Source of the DNA: Chitinophaga pinensis
GTDB lineage: Bacteria; Bacteroidota; Bacteroidia; Flavobacteriales_D; Crocinitomicaceae
Assembly (NCBI GenBank): GCA_945902745.1
Contig: CAMDNE010000005.1
Location: 62,001-126,000, forward strand
Length of the DNA stretch: 64,000 nt
Direction of reading: 5' to 3'
Shown: piece by piece, positions 1 to 8,918 of the stretch
Position numbering within the stretch: position 1 is the stretch's first letter
Layout of the letters: the number at the start of each line of letters is the position of its first letter
The notes under the pieces: model-generated
Seen by the model: only the letters and a program-made list of their open reading frames with translations
Database searches by the model: none
Told to the model about the DNA's origin: nothing
Made by a program: the position numbers and the translations under genes

Positions 1-782
1 TCCTTTGCTGTAAAAACCGGTTTTACTTCATTTAAATCAGGTGCCTTAATATTATTTTTATACCTGTGAAGGATTTCTTCTTCCTGATGTAATTCAGGAT
101 AATCTAGTTTAATTTTAAAAAGGAAACGATCTAATTGTGCTTCGGGAAGATTATATGTCCCTTCTTGCTCAATCGGATTTTGGGTTGCAACAACCAAGAA
201 AGGAAAACTCATCGGATACATTGTACCGTCATACGTTATTTGACGTTCTTCCATTACTTCAAACAACGCAGCTTGAGTTTTTGCTGGAGCTCGATTAATT
301 TCGTCAATCAAAACTATATTTGAAAAAATAGGACCTTTTTTAAAATAGAATGTTGAATCTTTCATGTTGTAAACGCTTGTCCCAAGAACATCTGAAGGCA
401 TCATATCCGGTGTGAATTGAATTCTTGAGAAGTCAACATCCAGTGCTTTCGACATCACTTTTGAAGACAAGGTTTTTGCAACTCCAGGAACTCCTTCTAA
501 CAATAGGTGACCATTTGTGAAAATTCCTGCAATCATCAATTCCACCATGTTGTGTTGACCAATAACAAATCGTGCAAGTTCAAGTCGAACATCATTCACT
601 TTTGATGCTACCCAAACTAAATCAGGATTCTGGCGCTCAAAACCGTAAGAACTAGCTTCAACTTTTTCGGTTTCCGGCAAAATTGCTTCGTTTGCTGCTT
701 CATTTGCTGGAGATTCATTTGGCATGTATTTAGAAAAATCATTTTCCTCCTGCCCTTCTGGGTTGTTCATTTCATCATTCAT
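1..782 (-). CDS. MoxR-family AAA+ ATPase (3' end beyond window)
   Basis: Translating the minus strand from the ATG at 782 gives an open frame of about 260 codons to the window edge, so the C-terminus is missing. After an acidic, Ala/Glu-rich N-terminal stretch of about 45 residues come a Walker A loop (EGVPGVAKT), a Walker B segment (VLIDEINRAPAKTQ) and the MoxR sensor region (ATQNPIEQEGTYNLPEAQLD). MoxR ATPases are cytoplasmic chaperone-like ATPases thought to act with neighbouring membrane or VWA-domain proteins. The start overlaps the stop of the DUF4350 gene by 4 bases (ATGA type), showing translational coupling in one operon with the DUF4350, DUF4129 and SpoIIM-like genes. A DUF58 gene would be expected next, outside the window. 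Confidence 0.93.
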   Translation of the reverse strand, partial: MNDEMNNPEGQEENDFSKYMPNESPANEAANEAILPETEKVEASSYGFERQNPDLVWVASKVNDVRLELARFVIGQHNMVELMIAGIFTNGHLLLEGVPGVAKTLSSKVMSKALDVDFSRIQFTPDMMPSDVLGTSVYNMKDSTFYFKKGPIFSNIVLIDEINRAPAKTQAALFEVMEERQITYDGTMYPMSFPFLVVATQNPIEQEGTYNLPEAQLDRFLFKIKLDYPELHQEEEILHRYKNNIKAPDLNEVKPVFTAK

Positions 783-2488
783 CCTATTTCTAATTGATGG
801 TGTTTGGCAATAAATTTATCGAGCTGTGTTCTATCAAAGCTACTCAATTCAAAATTTGTAATTGTTATAATTCTATTTTCTGTGAATTGCAATTGGATTC
901 CGTTACTTATGCGAGAAACATGCAACAATTCTTTTATTAAAAGTTCTTTTTTCCTTCCAAAAACAGGATGGTAAATAACTGATTCCATTTCAAAACTAAC
1001 CAGTGGAATTGTAAGTCTTCTTATTCCAAGGGCAAGAATTAATGCTCCTAATGGCCATAATATAATTCCAATGCCAATAGCTGATACCAAGTAATAAAAT
1101 CCAAGTAAGACAACAAAAATTCCACTGAGTACAAACAAATAAGAAAGCCACAAATTACGCTGAATAGTGAACGCTTGGTTTTCAATTCTTTCTAACATTT
1201 TAAAAGAAATCATTCCTGTTTGCAGATAAAATGCACGTTGTTTTTTTGCTACTTCAACAATATAGTGATCGTTAATTATTGATTTCGCAGTTGGTTCAAA
1301 TAAATTTAATAAATCTCTAACGTCTGACTCAGATAAGGTTGACTTCTCGGCTAAAATGCGAATTTCTCTTTCTCTGTCTTCCACTCTGCGGGAAATGTCG
1401 ACGAAGAAATGCTTGTTTACAGCATCATAAAAATTCTTGCGTTGCACTTGAAGAATCCCAAGTGGGTGCTGTTTTGCCAAATAAATAGATGTGATTGTTT
1501 CAGCAAACGCCAAAGACATGTTTTTCTTTTTTGGAAGATACGGAACAATTGGTTGCATTCTTTTTGCCCTGAAAAGCATAAATAAGATTAAACCTAAAAA
1601 GGTTAATCCCAGTGCTACCATGAAAGCTGGACTTTTAAGAATAAACTTTAAATAACTGCTGTCGGCCCGCTCAGCATCACCTTCTGCGTTGTCCATTGCA
1701 GAATCGTCCATAATTTCTTCATCCAAAAGCCTTCCTAATTCTAATAAATAAACAGCCTTTTCTTTTGACAAATTGTTGAGCACAAAAGAAGTATAGCGAT
1801 AACCTTCGGTTCGTTTAAGTTGATAGTTAAAAAATATTTCCGGATTTGTATGGAGAAGAATCGACCCTTTTCCTAGTTTGATGCGAATAAAATTACTCAT
1901 CTCCATAAAAGAAGACAACGATTGATAATTTGAATCTATCGGTTGAATTGCTGAAAATGCCTTCCACTCATGTGCCAACGTATCATTTTGATAGAGGTAA
2001 TACATTGGGAATTTGTTGCGTTGAATAAAAATAGTGACACTATCAGCAAAATCATAACTTATTTCATATGATTTGAAAAAGCGTTCAATCAAATTTTGGG
2101 TTAAATCGTTGTAACTGATAAACAAATCACTTCCTTCTTTAACACGGTTCAAAATTGTATCTATTTCGCGATTTTGAAGACCAAATCTATTTCCAACAAA
2201 CAGCATCGTTACGTTCTTCTTTTTGCTTAAAATTGAATCCAATTGAATCCAATCAGTAATTGGTTGAATTATTTTACCTGAATCAACATGAGCGCGCAAA
2301 AGTTGATCAAAAAGGAAAAGTCCATATGGATCCTTATCATTCGACTTAAATTGTACATCCCAATTTTCAGAAACATATGAATTTCTTATGTTTTTGACCG
2401 TCGACACTGGATTGCCTAATAGCCATACCACCATCGCGACAAAAGCCAAGATGAAAACCACTAACCCTATTTTCGTTTGCTTATTCAT
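779..2488 (-). CDS. DUF4350 domain membrane protein
   Basis: 569 residues. A single N-terminal membrane segment (about residues 7-25) is followed by an extracytoplasmic domain containing the DUF4350-type stretch SNDKDPYGLFLFDQLL. A second membrane segment lies near residues 285-305, and a hydrophobic hairpin near 445-490 precedes a PH-like C-terminal part. The family has no established biochemical role; in Bacteroidota it regularly accompanies MoxR, DUF58 and DUF4129 genes, and a membrane partner of the MoxR ATPase is the usual inference. The gene overlaps DUF4129 upstream by 8 bases and moxR downstream by 4. Confidence 0.85.
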   Translation of the reverse strand: MNKQTKIGLVVFILAFVAMVVWLLGNPVSTVKNIRNSYVSENWDVQFKSNDKDPYGLFLFDQLLRAHVDSGKIIQPITDWIQLDSILSKKKNVTMLFVGNRFGLQNREIDTILNRVKEGSDLFISYNDLTQNLIERFFKSYEISYDFADSVTIFIQRNKFPMYYLYQNDTLAHEWKAFSAIQPIDSNYQSLSSFMEMSNFIRIKLGKGSILLHTNPEIFFNYQLKRTEGYRYTSFVLNNLSKEKAVYLLELGRLLDEEIMDDSAMDNAEGDAERADSSYLKFILKSPAFMVALGLTFLGLILFMLFRAKRMQPIVPYLPKKKNMSLAFAETITSIYLAKQHPLGILQVQRKNFYDAVNKHFFVDISRRVEDREREIRILAEKSTLSESDVRDLLNLFEPTAKSIINDHYIVEVAKKQRAFYLQTGMISFKMLERIENQAFTIQRNLWLSYLFVLSGIFVVLLGFYYLVSAIGIGIILWPLGALILALGIRRLTIPLVSFEMESVIYHPVFGRKKELLIKELLHVSRISNGIQLQFTENRIITITNFELSSFDRTQLDKFIAKHHQLEIG

Positions 2489-3395
2489 TCGAAGGATTGA
2501 GTGATTTATAATACTTTAGTAATGTTGGCTGAAGTTGTTCAAAATTTTGTTTGTCGATTTCGTATTCTCCATACCAAACTAGGTCATAGATTCGAACGCA
2601 TTCCCTAAAAACATCTACTTGAGGCTTTCCATTAAGCTCCAATATATAGTGGTGATTGGTTTTATCTTTTTTCCAGTGAATCCAGTTTTTTCGAATCAAT
2701 TCTTTCAAAATAAACGTAAAATAGATTCTAATACCTTCTCTAAAATCACCTCTTTCAATTGCTTCCTCTAATCGTTGTTCGAGTTCTGTTTTGGTAATCA
2801 CTTCTGGATTCCAATCATTTTGAATGTCTTGTAATACCGTTTTATTCGACGGCTGTTTATTCTTTAACCAGAAATAAATGACAATTATTAGTCCTATAAT
2901 AAGTAGACTAAACAACAGTATTTTCCAAAAGGAAAATGGGATATTTGGACCATCAATATCAGGCAAATCTGGAGCATCAATATCTGGTGGGTCAAAGTCA
3001 GGTAAAGTTATTGGGTCTGGTTTTTGAATTTCAGGATCTGCGCCTAAAGTCCCGCCACTTTTACCTGAATTCTTACCAAATTGCTTTTCTCTATTCTGTT
3101 TTAGCTGTTGCGGATTGTATTGAATTCCTTGAGAACTTCCATTGCTCGTAGTTGAATAATTATTTTCCTCCTCCTTTAATGAGGATGGACTTGAGCCATA
3201 CCAATCTTGAGGACCTTTGTAATTTTTCTTCTTTTTGTATTTGAGGTATTCCTTTTCTTGTTTCCAGACTTTCTTTTTCAGATCTTTTCCATTAGTTTGC
3301 GAAAAACAGGATAGTGCTACTAAAAGGAACGATATGGAAAGAATAATTTTACTCAAAATCAACTGATTTTTCTTGGTATCGATTTCTTTTTCCAA
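2481..3395 (-). CDS. DUF4129 domain protein
   Basis: 304 residues. It starts with a hydrophobic export signal (LSKIILSISFLLVALSCFSQ), then a charged low-complexity region, then a run of Asp/Pro-rich repeats (about residues 118-155: DPPDIDAPDLPDIDGPNIP), one membrane segment (about 157-177) and a C-terminal cytoplasmic DUF4129 region (RIYFTFILKELIRKNWIHW). Its biochemical role is unknown. The ATG at 3395 overlaps the upstream SpoIIM-like gene by 47 bases. A TTG at 3362 would cut the overlap to 14 bases and put the start directly before the signal peptide, so the start is uncertain. Confidence 0.8.
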   Translation of the reverse strand: MEKEIDTKKNQLILSKIILSISFLLVALSCFSQTNGKDLKKKVWKQEKEYLKYKKKKNYKGPQDWYGSSPSSLKEEENNYSTTSNGSSQGIQYNPQQLKQNREKQFGKNSGKSGGTLGADPEIQKPDPITLPDFDPPDIDAPDLPDIDGPNIPFSFWKILLFSLLIIGLIIVIYFWLKNKQPSNKTVLQDIQNDWNPEVITKTELEQRLEEAIERGDFREGIRIYFTFILKELIRKNWIHWKKDKTNHHYILELNGKPQVDVFRECVRIYDLVWYGEYEIDKQNFEQLQPTLLKYYKSLNPSNE

Positions 3396-5268
3396 ATTTA
3401 AGAAACCCTTTTTTCAAACTTGCCGCTTCGGTTTTATCCACTTCTGAAAAGTAGCTGATTCCAGTCGTAATTGCCACTAGTGGAACAATTCCAAAGAAAA
3501 ACAATACGTAAAACAATTGACGAATTATGTTTCCAACGACCATATAATCATCGGTGAATTCTCTACCAATTCTTTTCGTAAAACCAGAAAGCATGTCCAA
3601 GAAATCTTTGACCGTAGGTTCTTGTTGATATCCTTCTTGAATGCTAAAAACAAATGCAATCGGCTGTGACATGATCGTCACAAAAGCTACTAAAAGAACA
3701 ATTACCAATAGCGATTTTCCAAAATAATTCTTACTAAAAGAAAATCCTTTTTTGAGTCGTTTACCAAATGGAGCATCGTCTAATCCCATTGTTGCTCCAA
3801 TTAAATAGAAAAAAGGAATAAGAACAAAAAGCCAACACAATAAATACCAAGGAAGACAAAAAACAATTGCCACTAAAAACAAATTTCCCAACCAAATTGG
3901 AATAAATCTTTTTTTACAATACTGAAAATAACTTTTCCATGAAAAAACCTCATCCATTGTTTTCATTGTCCAAAAAACAGCCGAAAAAATAATCGTAACG
4001 ATAAAAGTCCACCCAATACAAACCAAAATATCTTGTGTTGAATGGAAATCATATCCAATCATGATTGACAATTGAGAAGCCCAATCGTACCAGTATTCGA
4101 ACATCAATTCTGAGTAACGCGCATTGTCTTGCAAGAAAATTAAACCAATGGCCAGAGGAAGCGCAAGGGTAAAAATGATTTTTCCAAATTTGCCGAAATA
4201 TAGCCTATAAAACTGAAATGAATCTGCTAAAACTTGTCCGACAGTTCTAATCTTTAATAATACGAAAGGTAATGGTTTACGAAATGGTGCTGTTTCTTCT
4301 TGATCTACAAGATGAGGATATTTTCTTGCGATATAGACTGGATAAAAAACATAAACAAATAGAATTAATGCAAACGAAGCAAAGATAATTGCCCATTTCG
4401 ACCATTCTGGTAAGTCTTGGTAATTATGTGTTACATAACTTTCTAAAAAACCCGCTGCAATGATGAAAGGCACCAAACTCATCATTATTTTTAAACCTCT
4501 TTTTGCAGACAATTGCATCGATTGTAATCGTGTATATGATTTTGGAAATAACAAACCATTTCCGGCCGTTAAACCTGCTCCGCCAGCCAAAACTATTGCT
4601 GAAATTTCAAAAGACCCATGAATCCAAATTCCTAAAAAACTAGTGATTAAAAGTCCTTTCATGTAAAAGAAATACTGAAAAGCCCCAAGCATTACTCCAT
4701 TATAAAATAGGAGGATATGTGTTCCAATCGTAAAGAAAAAGCCGATAAAGAAGGTTAGAAAAGCAACTTTCATGTTATTTGTGGTGATCTGAACAAACAT
4801 ACTGAGTTGATCATCACTTTCATAAACAGCTAAAGGATTTCCGTTTTTAATATTATCGAGAGTCGTTTCGACATAGCCATCACCCATCACCATTCTTGGA
4901 AAATCAGGGTCGAAATGTGTTGTGATAACTCCAACAAAACAGTAAACTAGAAAAGCAACTAAGGCAAAAAGTAAGTTTTTTCTCGACCGATAGATTTCTA
5001 ATGGCAAGGAAATTTGCCAAACAGTAATCAATTTTTTAAGTGATTCGCCCTTTTGTTTGTGCACTCCAGTAAAAATCTTTTGTGCTAATTGATTGAGGTA
5101 AACCCGAACTGTTCTTCGTTTGTAGAATGTTTGGGCATAGCTCAAATCATCCGTTAAATCCATATACAAATTACTCAATTCTTCAGGGTCATGAGAGTTT
5201 GAAGCATACAGTTTTTCGAAGCGTGTCCACTTCTCCTTATTTTGATCTATGAAGGATGTTTCTTTCAT
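3349..5268 (-). CDS. SpoIIM-family (DUF95) membrane protein, double length
   Basis: 639 residues. The first half matches the stage II sporulation protein M family as found in Bacteroidota: a soluble N-terminal region (about 1-95), a first membrane segment (LLFALVAFLVYCFVGVITT), then further segments and the glycine-rich stretch GIWIHGSFEISAIVLAGGAG. The second half (about 330-610) holds another five to six hydrophobic segments not expected in a stand-alone SpoIIM of about 320-330 residues, so this looks like a fusion to a second polytopic domain. It is the first gene of the operon seen here, and its start at 5268 follows a repeat array. The name is historical: these bacteria do not sporulate, and the function is unknown. 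Confidence 0.82.
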   Translation of the reverse strand: MKETSFIDQNKEKWTRFEKLYASNSHDPEELSNLYMDLTDDLSYAQTFYKRRTVRVYLNQLAQKIFTGVHKQKGESLKKLITVWQISLPLEIYRSRKNLLFALVAFLVYCFVGVITTHFDPDFPRMVMGDGYVETTLDNIKNGNPLAVYESDDQLSMFVQITTNNMKVAFLTFFIGFFFTIGTHILLFYNGVMLGAFQYFFYMKGLLITSFLGIWIHGSFEISAIVLAGGAGLTAGNGLLFPKSYTRLQSMQLSAKRGLKIMMSLVPFIIAAGFLESYVTHNYQDLPEWSKWAIIFASFALILFVYVFYPVYIARKYPHLVDQEETAPFRKPLPFVLLKIRTVGQVLADSFQFYRLYFGKFGKIIFTLALPLAIGLIFLQDNARYSELMFEYWYDWASQLSIMIGYDFHSTQDILVCIGWTFIVTIIFSAVFWTMKTMDEVFSWKSYFQYCKKRFIPIWLGNLFLVAIVFCLPWYLLCWLFVLIPFFYLIGATMGLDDAPFGKRLKKGFSFSKNYFGKSLLVIVLLVAFVTIMSQPIAFVFSIQEGYQQEPTVKDFLDMLSGFTKRIGREFTDDYMVVGNIIRQLFYVLFFFGIVPLVAITTGISYFSEVDKTEAASLKKGFLKFGKRNRYQEKSVDFE

Positions 5269-5310
5269 TTTGCGTCGAGGTGTAAATATAAAAGAAATTG
5301 GTTAATTAAG

Positions 5311-5540
5311 TGTGATGAGTTTAGAGTTGATAGTTGAAAAAAGTGAGGAATGATGAATGATGAGCGATGAGCGATGAGTTGATAGTTTAGAGTTGATAGT
5401 TGATAGTTGATAGTTGAAAAAATGATGAGTGATGAGTGATGAGTTGATAGTTGATAGTTGATAGTTGATAGTTGAAAAATGATGAGTGATGAGTGATGAG
5501 TTGATAATTTAGAGTTAAAAAAAGTGATCAGTGACATGAG
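5311..5540. repeat. Heptanucleotide tandem repeat array (GATGAGT / GATAGTT units)
   Basis: This spacer is built from runs of two related 7-bp units, GATGAGT and GATAGTT, in blocks separated by short A-runs. The composite block (GATGAGT units, then GATAGTT units, then GAAAAA) occurs twice between about 5422 and 5478, with degenerate versions on both sides. An open frame across it translates to repetitive Asn/Tyr/Gln/Leu/Ser text and is not a gene. Short tandemly repeated repetitive (STRR) sequences of 7 bp are known from other phyla. The array lies just upstream of the SpoIIM-like operon start. Confidence 0.9.
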
Positions 5541-5551
5541 ATTAAATGAAT

Positions 5552-5615
5552 GTCCCTTAGGGACTAAATAGCTCTAGCAAATTTTAATTTGCGTAAATTT
5601 TTATCCCGTAGGGAT
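5552..5615. repeat. Cluster of three small palindromes (REP-like)
   Basis: Three short hairpins sit within 64 bases: GTCCCTTAGGGAC (5552-5564), GCAAATTTTAATTTGC (5577-5592) and ATCCCGTAGGGAT (5603-5615). The first and third are related (TCCC-N3-GGGA). Arrays of such palindromes are a common form of extragenic element in Bacteroidota; that identity comes from general knowledge, not from a search. They lie just past the stop of the anti-sigma-like gene and could also act as its transcript end, though no T-run follows. Confidence 0.6.
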
Positions 5616-5643
5616 TATACCATTTTTTGAATAGGTATTTCAA

Positions 5644-6645
5644 TTATTTTGAAGTTCGATGTGAAATCTCCAGTTTCCCAATTTTGAGGTAAAAACCACC
5701 AGATCTTTTTCTTGTTGCTTTGGCTGTTCTGAAATCTACTTCTTGTTTCACAACATTTGCTAATCGATTGGTAATTGGGCTGATTGGGTTATTCATGTCA
5801 TTAAATCCAAGAATTGTATAATCAGAAGGTTCTTCATTTACTCGCGGATCGACATTAGTATAAGCCATTTCATTTTCAATAATATCGTACGAGAGAGCAC
5901 TATTTTTTAACTCTTTAGGATCTCGAGGAATCAACCTTTTAATAAAGAAATTCGCTTTCTTTTCTGAAAGTACAGCGGCAAAATTTATATCTTCCGAGGT
6001 GTTTTCAAACACAGGAACATAAGAATCGGACTCTGTTTTTTGACTTTTATTGTTTGAAACATTTTTAATTTGCTCATTTTTTTGATAAGGCACTTTTTTA
6101 ATTTCTTTGTGTTTCGAAATAGAAGTTTCGTTATCTGTAATCCCATTTGTAGTTGAATTCCATAAGAAAAATAATATGGCAACACTGGCTGCAACGGCCA
6201 AAGAAATAAAAGGCCAAAGCACCATTTTTTTGGATTTCTTTAACGAATCCTTCTCTGTAAATACAATAGATTTATCTGCAAGAAGATGTGTTGCAGCATA
6301 TATTTTTTGTATTTGAATCAATTCCGGGTGTTTTGAAACAAAGTCAGTCAATTCAGCTTTCTTCTCTTCTGACAATAAATTTTCCGTTTCTGCTATTAGA
6401 AATTGTTCTGAATTATTGAGTGTTATTGCAGTTTCATTGAAAACCAATTGTTTCAAATTTGCTTTGAATGATGAATCTAAAGATGCGTTTTCAAATCCAA
6501 AAATTGGCAGTTCTTCGTCCTCAACTTTCAGATGCGGGTTTTCCTCCAAAAACGCAAGCAACAACGCAGCATCTTCCTCACTCAAATTCCCTTCAAGGAA
6601 ATCAAGGTAAAAAGCTTCGTAATTAAATATGCTTATGCGTTTCAT
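5644..6645 (-). CDS. Putative anti-sigma factor (single-pass membrane protein)
   Basis: 333 residues from the ATG at 6645. An in-frame ATG 27 bases upstream lies inside a repeat and is less likely. The N-terminus (FNYEAFYLDFLEGNLSEEDA) is the pattern seen in cytoplasmic parts of Bacteroidota anti-sigma proteins. One membrane segment (about residues 153-172, VLWPFISLAVAASVAILFFLW) is followed by a polar, probably periplasmic C-terminal half without a recognised domain. It lies 94 bases downstream of the ECF sigma factor gene on the same strand, which fits a sigma/anti-sigma pair. No zinc-binding HxxxCxxC motif was seen, so assignment rests on context and topology. Confidence 0.65.
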   Translation of the reverse strand: MKRISIFNYEAFYLDFLEGNLSEEDAALLLAFLEENPHLKVEDEELPIFGFENASLDSSFKANLKQLVFNETAITLNNSEQFLIAETENLLSEEKKAELTDFVSKHPELIQIQKIYAATHLLADKSIVFTEKDSLKKSKKMVLWPFISLAVAASVAILFFLWNSTTNGITDNETSISKHKEIKKVPYQKNEQIKNVSNNKSQKTESDSYVPVFENTSEDINFAAVLSEKKANFFIKRLIPRDPKELKNSALSYDIIENEMAYTNVDPRVNEEPSDYTILGFNDMNNPISPITNRLANVVKQEVDFRTAKATRKRSGGFYLKIGKLEISHRTSK

Positions 6646-6651
6646 ACTAAC

Positions 6652-6737
6652 AATTTGTAATTTATAATTCAATTTTTAAACACATAGACACATAGGTCAC
6701 ATAGGTTTCAAAATTTGTAATTTGTAATTTGTAATTC
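6652..6737. repeat. AATTTGT heptamer repeats with ACACATAG repeats between
   Basis: The short spacer between the sigma and anti-sigma genes carries two runs of the 7-bp unit AATTTGT (6652-6670 and 6712-6737, the latter 3.7 copies). Between them is a run of ACACATAG-like units (about 6678-6706). A close relative, AATTCGT, forms a 4.7-copy array at 40807-40839. The runs begin or end within a few bases of the start and stop codons of the two genes. Confidence 0.8.
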
Positions 6738-6739
6738 CT

Positions 6740-7225
6740 TTATACCACTAATTCTAATCGTTTGATGTAGTCTTTCAAAGCTTGTCTTGCCCGAAAAATA
6801 TACACTTTCACTTGTGATTCACTCAATGCTGTTATTTCAGCAATTTCAGCGTAATTATAACCTTCATAATCGCGCAATAAAACAACCGTTTTCTGTATTT
6901 CTGGTAATTTATCTAATGCTTCATTCAAGATTTTTTCTAAATCGAAGGAAATAGAAAATTCACTTGTTGCAGTATGTTCCACTTTTTCAAAATCACCGTT
7001 TCTTTTTTCTTTGTTTACCCAATCTACAATAGCATGATACGCCGTTGTAAACAAATATGACTTCACCTTTTCATATGCAACTTCTTCATGTTTGACCCAC
7101 ACTTTCATGAATGTTTCCTGCACCACATCCTTAGCAGACATCTCATTTTTGAGATGCTTCAAAGCGAATCGGTAGATGTTGTCCGAATACGCATCAATCG
7201 CCAAGTTGTATTCTTTGGTAGTCAT
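6740..7225 (-). CDS. ECF-type RNA polymerase sigma factor (sigma-70 family)
   Basis: 161 residues, the normal size for an extracytoplasmic-function sigma factor. Region 2 is visible near residues 30-45 (DVVQETFMKVWVKH) and region 4 with its helix-turn-helix near 120-155 (YNYAEIAEITALSESQVK, then YIFRARQALKDYIKRL). The acidic linker between them is ordinary. The product would direct RNA polymerase to a small promoter set and be held inactive by the membrane protein encoded just downstream. Its own leader contains a long imperfect inverted repeat (7247-7305). Confidence 0.94.
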   Translation of the reverse strand: MTTKEYNLAIDAYSDNIYRFALKHLKNEMSAKDVVQETFMKVWVKHEEVAYEKVKSYLFTTAYHAIVDWVNKEKRNGDFEKVEHTATSEFSISFDLEKILNEALDKLPEIQKTVVLLRDYEGYNYAEIAEITALSESQVKVYIFRARQALKDYIKRLELVV

Positions 7226-7246
7226 TTTATCTTTGGATTCCGATGT

Positions 7247-7305
7247 TATACCGAATCGCTTTCAAGTAAGGCTTTTAAAAAGCCAACAGAAAGTCGTTCG
7301 GCATA
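7247..7305 (-). other. Nested inverted repeat between the glycosyltransferase and sigma-factor genes
   Basis: An outer imperfect inverted repeat pairs 7247-7263 with 7289-7305 (17 bases each side, a few mismatches). An inner perfect hairpin, GGCTTTT / AAAAGCC, lies at 7270-7284. It is 22 bases upstream of the sigma-factor ATG in transcript sense, and about 100 bases after the glycosyltransferase stop. It could be an untranslated-leader structure or a leftover extragenic element; no T-run follows it, so it is not a standard terminator. Confidence 0.5.
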
Positions 7306-7402
7306 ATACTCCTATTTCAATTAAACCATCTTATTAGCGGTTTCGTATTAGACTAGCAAGTTACAAAAAAGTTACAGTAGGCGGAAAAATAAAATTATTC
7401 AA

Positions 7403-8863
7403 TCACATATTTGCACTTATCTCAAAAAGCTCGGCATTATGGGTGTTGTCGATGCAAATACACTTAAATGAATTTTTTAAAATCGTTTTAAGGCTGTCAT
7501 TATTTACCAGTACTTTGTCATTCACTGAAAGGGTTGAAATATCATACACCATTTCAATTTTTTCTCCTTTTGCTGCTAATTTATATTTGTAAAACAACAA
7601 AGACCCATTCCATCCTTGGTGAAATACTTTTAATCCATTTAGAGATTCATTCTTTTTGATTTTGTCAAAGAGATACATTTCTTTTGATTCTAATTTTATT
7701 TCACCGTCACTGATTGAATTTCCTTGTGACTTACTAAATTGAATTAAATAAGGATAGAGAAATAGGAGCGTTACAATCATGCTCTTTTTCAAAAAATTTA
7801 AATGCTTTTCTCCTTTTTTGATGTGTTGAACTAAATAATAAATTGGATAAGCCGCAATTAAAGCTAGATATGGAAATAGTGGCATATCGTACCAATCTAA
7901 TTTGGTAACCGAAATAGTGATTATTATCAGATAAACGACAATAAACAAGAAGACTATTTTTAGAATGTTGGTATATTGATTTTCATCTTTAAAAAAGATA
8001 AATAAGGCACCTACAACAAAGAAAGACGACCAAATTGAAAACCTTAAATTGAACAAGTTATCTAAATAAAAGAAGGTTGATTGCGAATGATTTTCTACCA
8101 CAGTTGTCATTCTTCCAGCATCTTTGAAAAAGACTTCATTTAAGTATCCAGGGGCATCTAATTCTCGCAAATACAGAAGACTTCCAATTGAAAAAACAAA
8201 AAACAGCATTCCTAAAATGAAATACCAATTTATAGTAAATGCCTTGAAGTACTTTTTATAGATTAAAATCATAATATATGCTGGAATAAAAAGAAGTCCA
8301 GCGTATAATTTTACTGAAACAGCCAGTGTTATAAATAGGAAAAACAAAATGATATTCCTTTTTTCCTTTGTGAGAATGAATTCAATAAAATAGAGGTTTG
8401 CAATTAAAACAAATAAAGTAAGTAGTGAGTCTGAATCAGCTGTTCGGGCGGTATGATAATGAACGAATCCATAAGAAGTCAACAAAATTAATGCGGCAAT
8501 CCATGCCCATAAATAATCAAAATGTTTGGCTGTAAATCTGAATAAAATCAAAACCGAACAGCAAGCCGCCATGGCTGATGGCAATCTTACAGCGAATTCA
8601 GTATATCCAAAACATTTTATACTTATGATTTGCAACCAACTGGTTAAAGGAGGTTTTGTATTGAAATAGTCAGGGGAATTATCAAAATACAAAGAAAACC
8701 ATTTCCCATTGTGCATCATTTCATAGGAATTCACCGCAAACATGGATTCGTCCCACCATCTCATGTGAAAACTTCCCAATTTCAAGAAGACAATTGGAAA
8801 AATTAAAAGTATTAATAAAAGGTAATTAAGATAAACTTTCCTTTCCTTTCCTAATGAAATCAT
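7403..8863 (-). CDS. GT39/ArnT-like membrane glycosyltransferase
   Basis: 486 residues with about ten hydrophobic segments. The first extracytoplasmic loop carries the acidic motif RWWDESMFAVNSYEM, expected in GT-C enzymes that use a polyprenyl-phosphate sugar donor. The segment NTKPPLTSWLQI a few residues later is also typical of the ArnT/PMT group. Such enzymes add a sugar to lipid A, glycans or proteins on the outer face of the inner membrane; the acceptor cannot be told from sequence. It stands alone, with the sigma-factor gene 177 bases downstream on the same strand. Confidence 0.85.
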   Translation of the reverse strand: MISLGKERKVYLNYLLLILLIFPIVFLKLGSFHMRWWDESMFAVNSYEMMHNGKWFSLYFDNSPDYFNTKPPLTSWLQIISIKCFGYTEFAVRLPSAMAACCSVLILFRFTAKHFDYLWAWIAALILLTSYGFVHYHTARTADSDSLLTLFVLIANLYFIEFILTKEKRNIILFFLFITLAVSVKLYAGLLFIPAYIMILIYKKYFKAFTINWYFILGMLFFVFSIGSLLYLRELDAPGYLNEVFFKDAGRMTTVVENHSQSTFFYLDNLFNLRFSIWSSFFVVGALFIFFKDENQYTNILKIVFLFIVVYLIIITISVTKLDWYDMPLFPYLALIAAYPIYYLVQHIKKGEKHLNFLKKSMIVTLLFLYPYLIQFSKSQGNSISDGEIKLESKEMYLFDKIKKNESLNGLKVFHQGWNGSLLFYKYKLAAKGEKIEMVYDISTLSVNDKVLVNNDSLKTILKNSFKCICIDNTHNAELFEISANM

Positions 8864-8918
8864 TTTAAAAATCGATTAGATTAAAGACAAGATAAAACAA
8901 TTTTAATCAAAATACGAT

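Noticed and set aside
5265-5537. Open frame of 90 codons on the minus strand
   Set aside because: Its translation is repetitive and comes entirely from heptamer tandem repeats; no start context or family.
5311-5540. Possible CRISPR array
   Set aside because: Units are 7 bp without unique spacers, and no cas genes are present.
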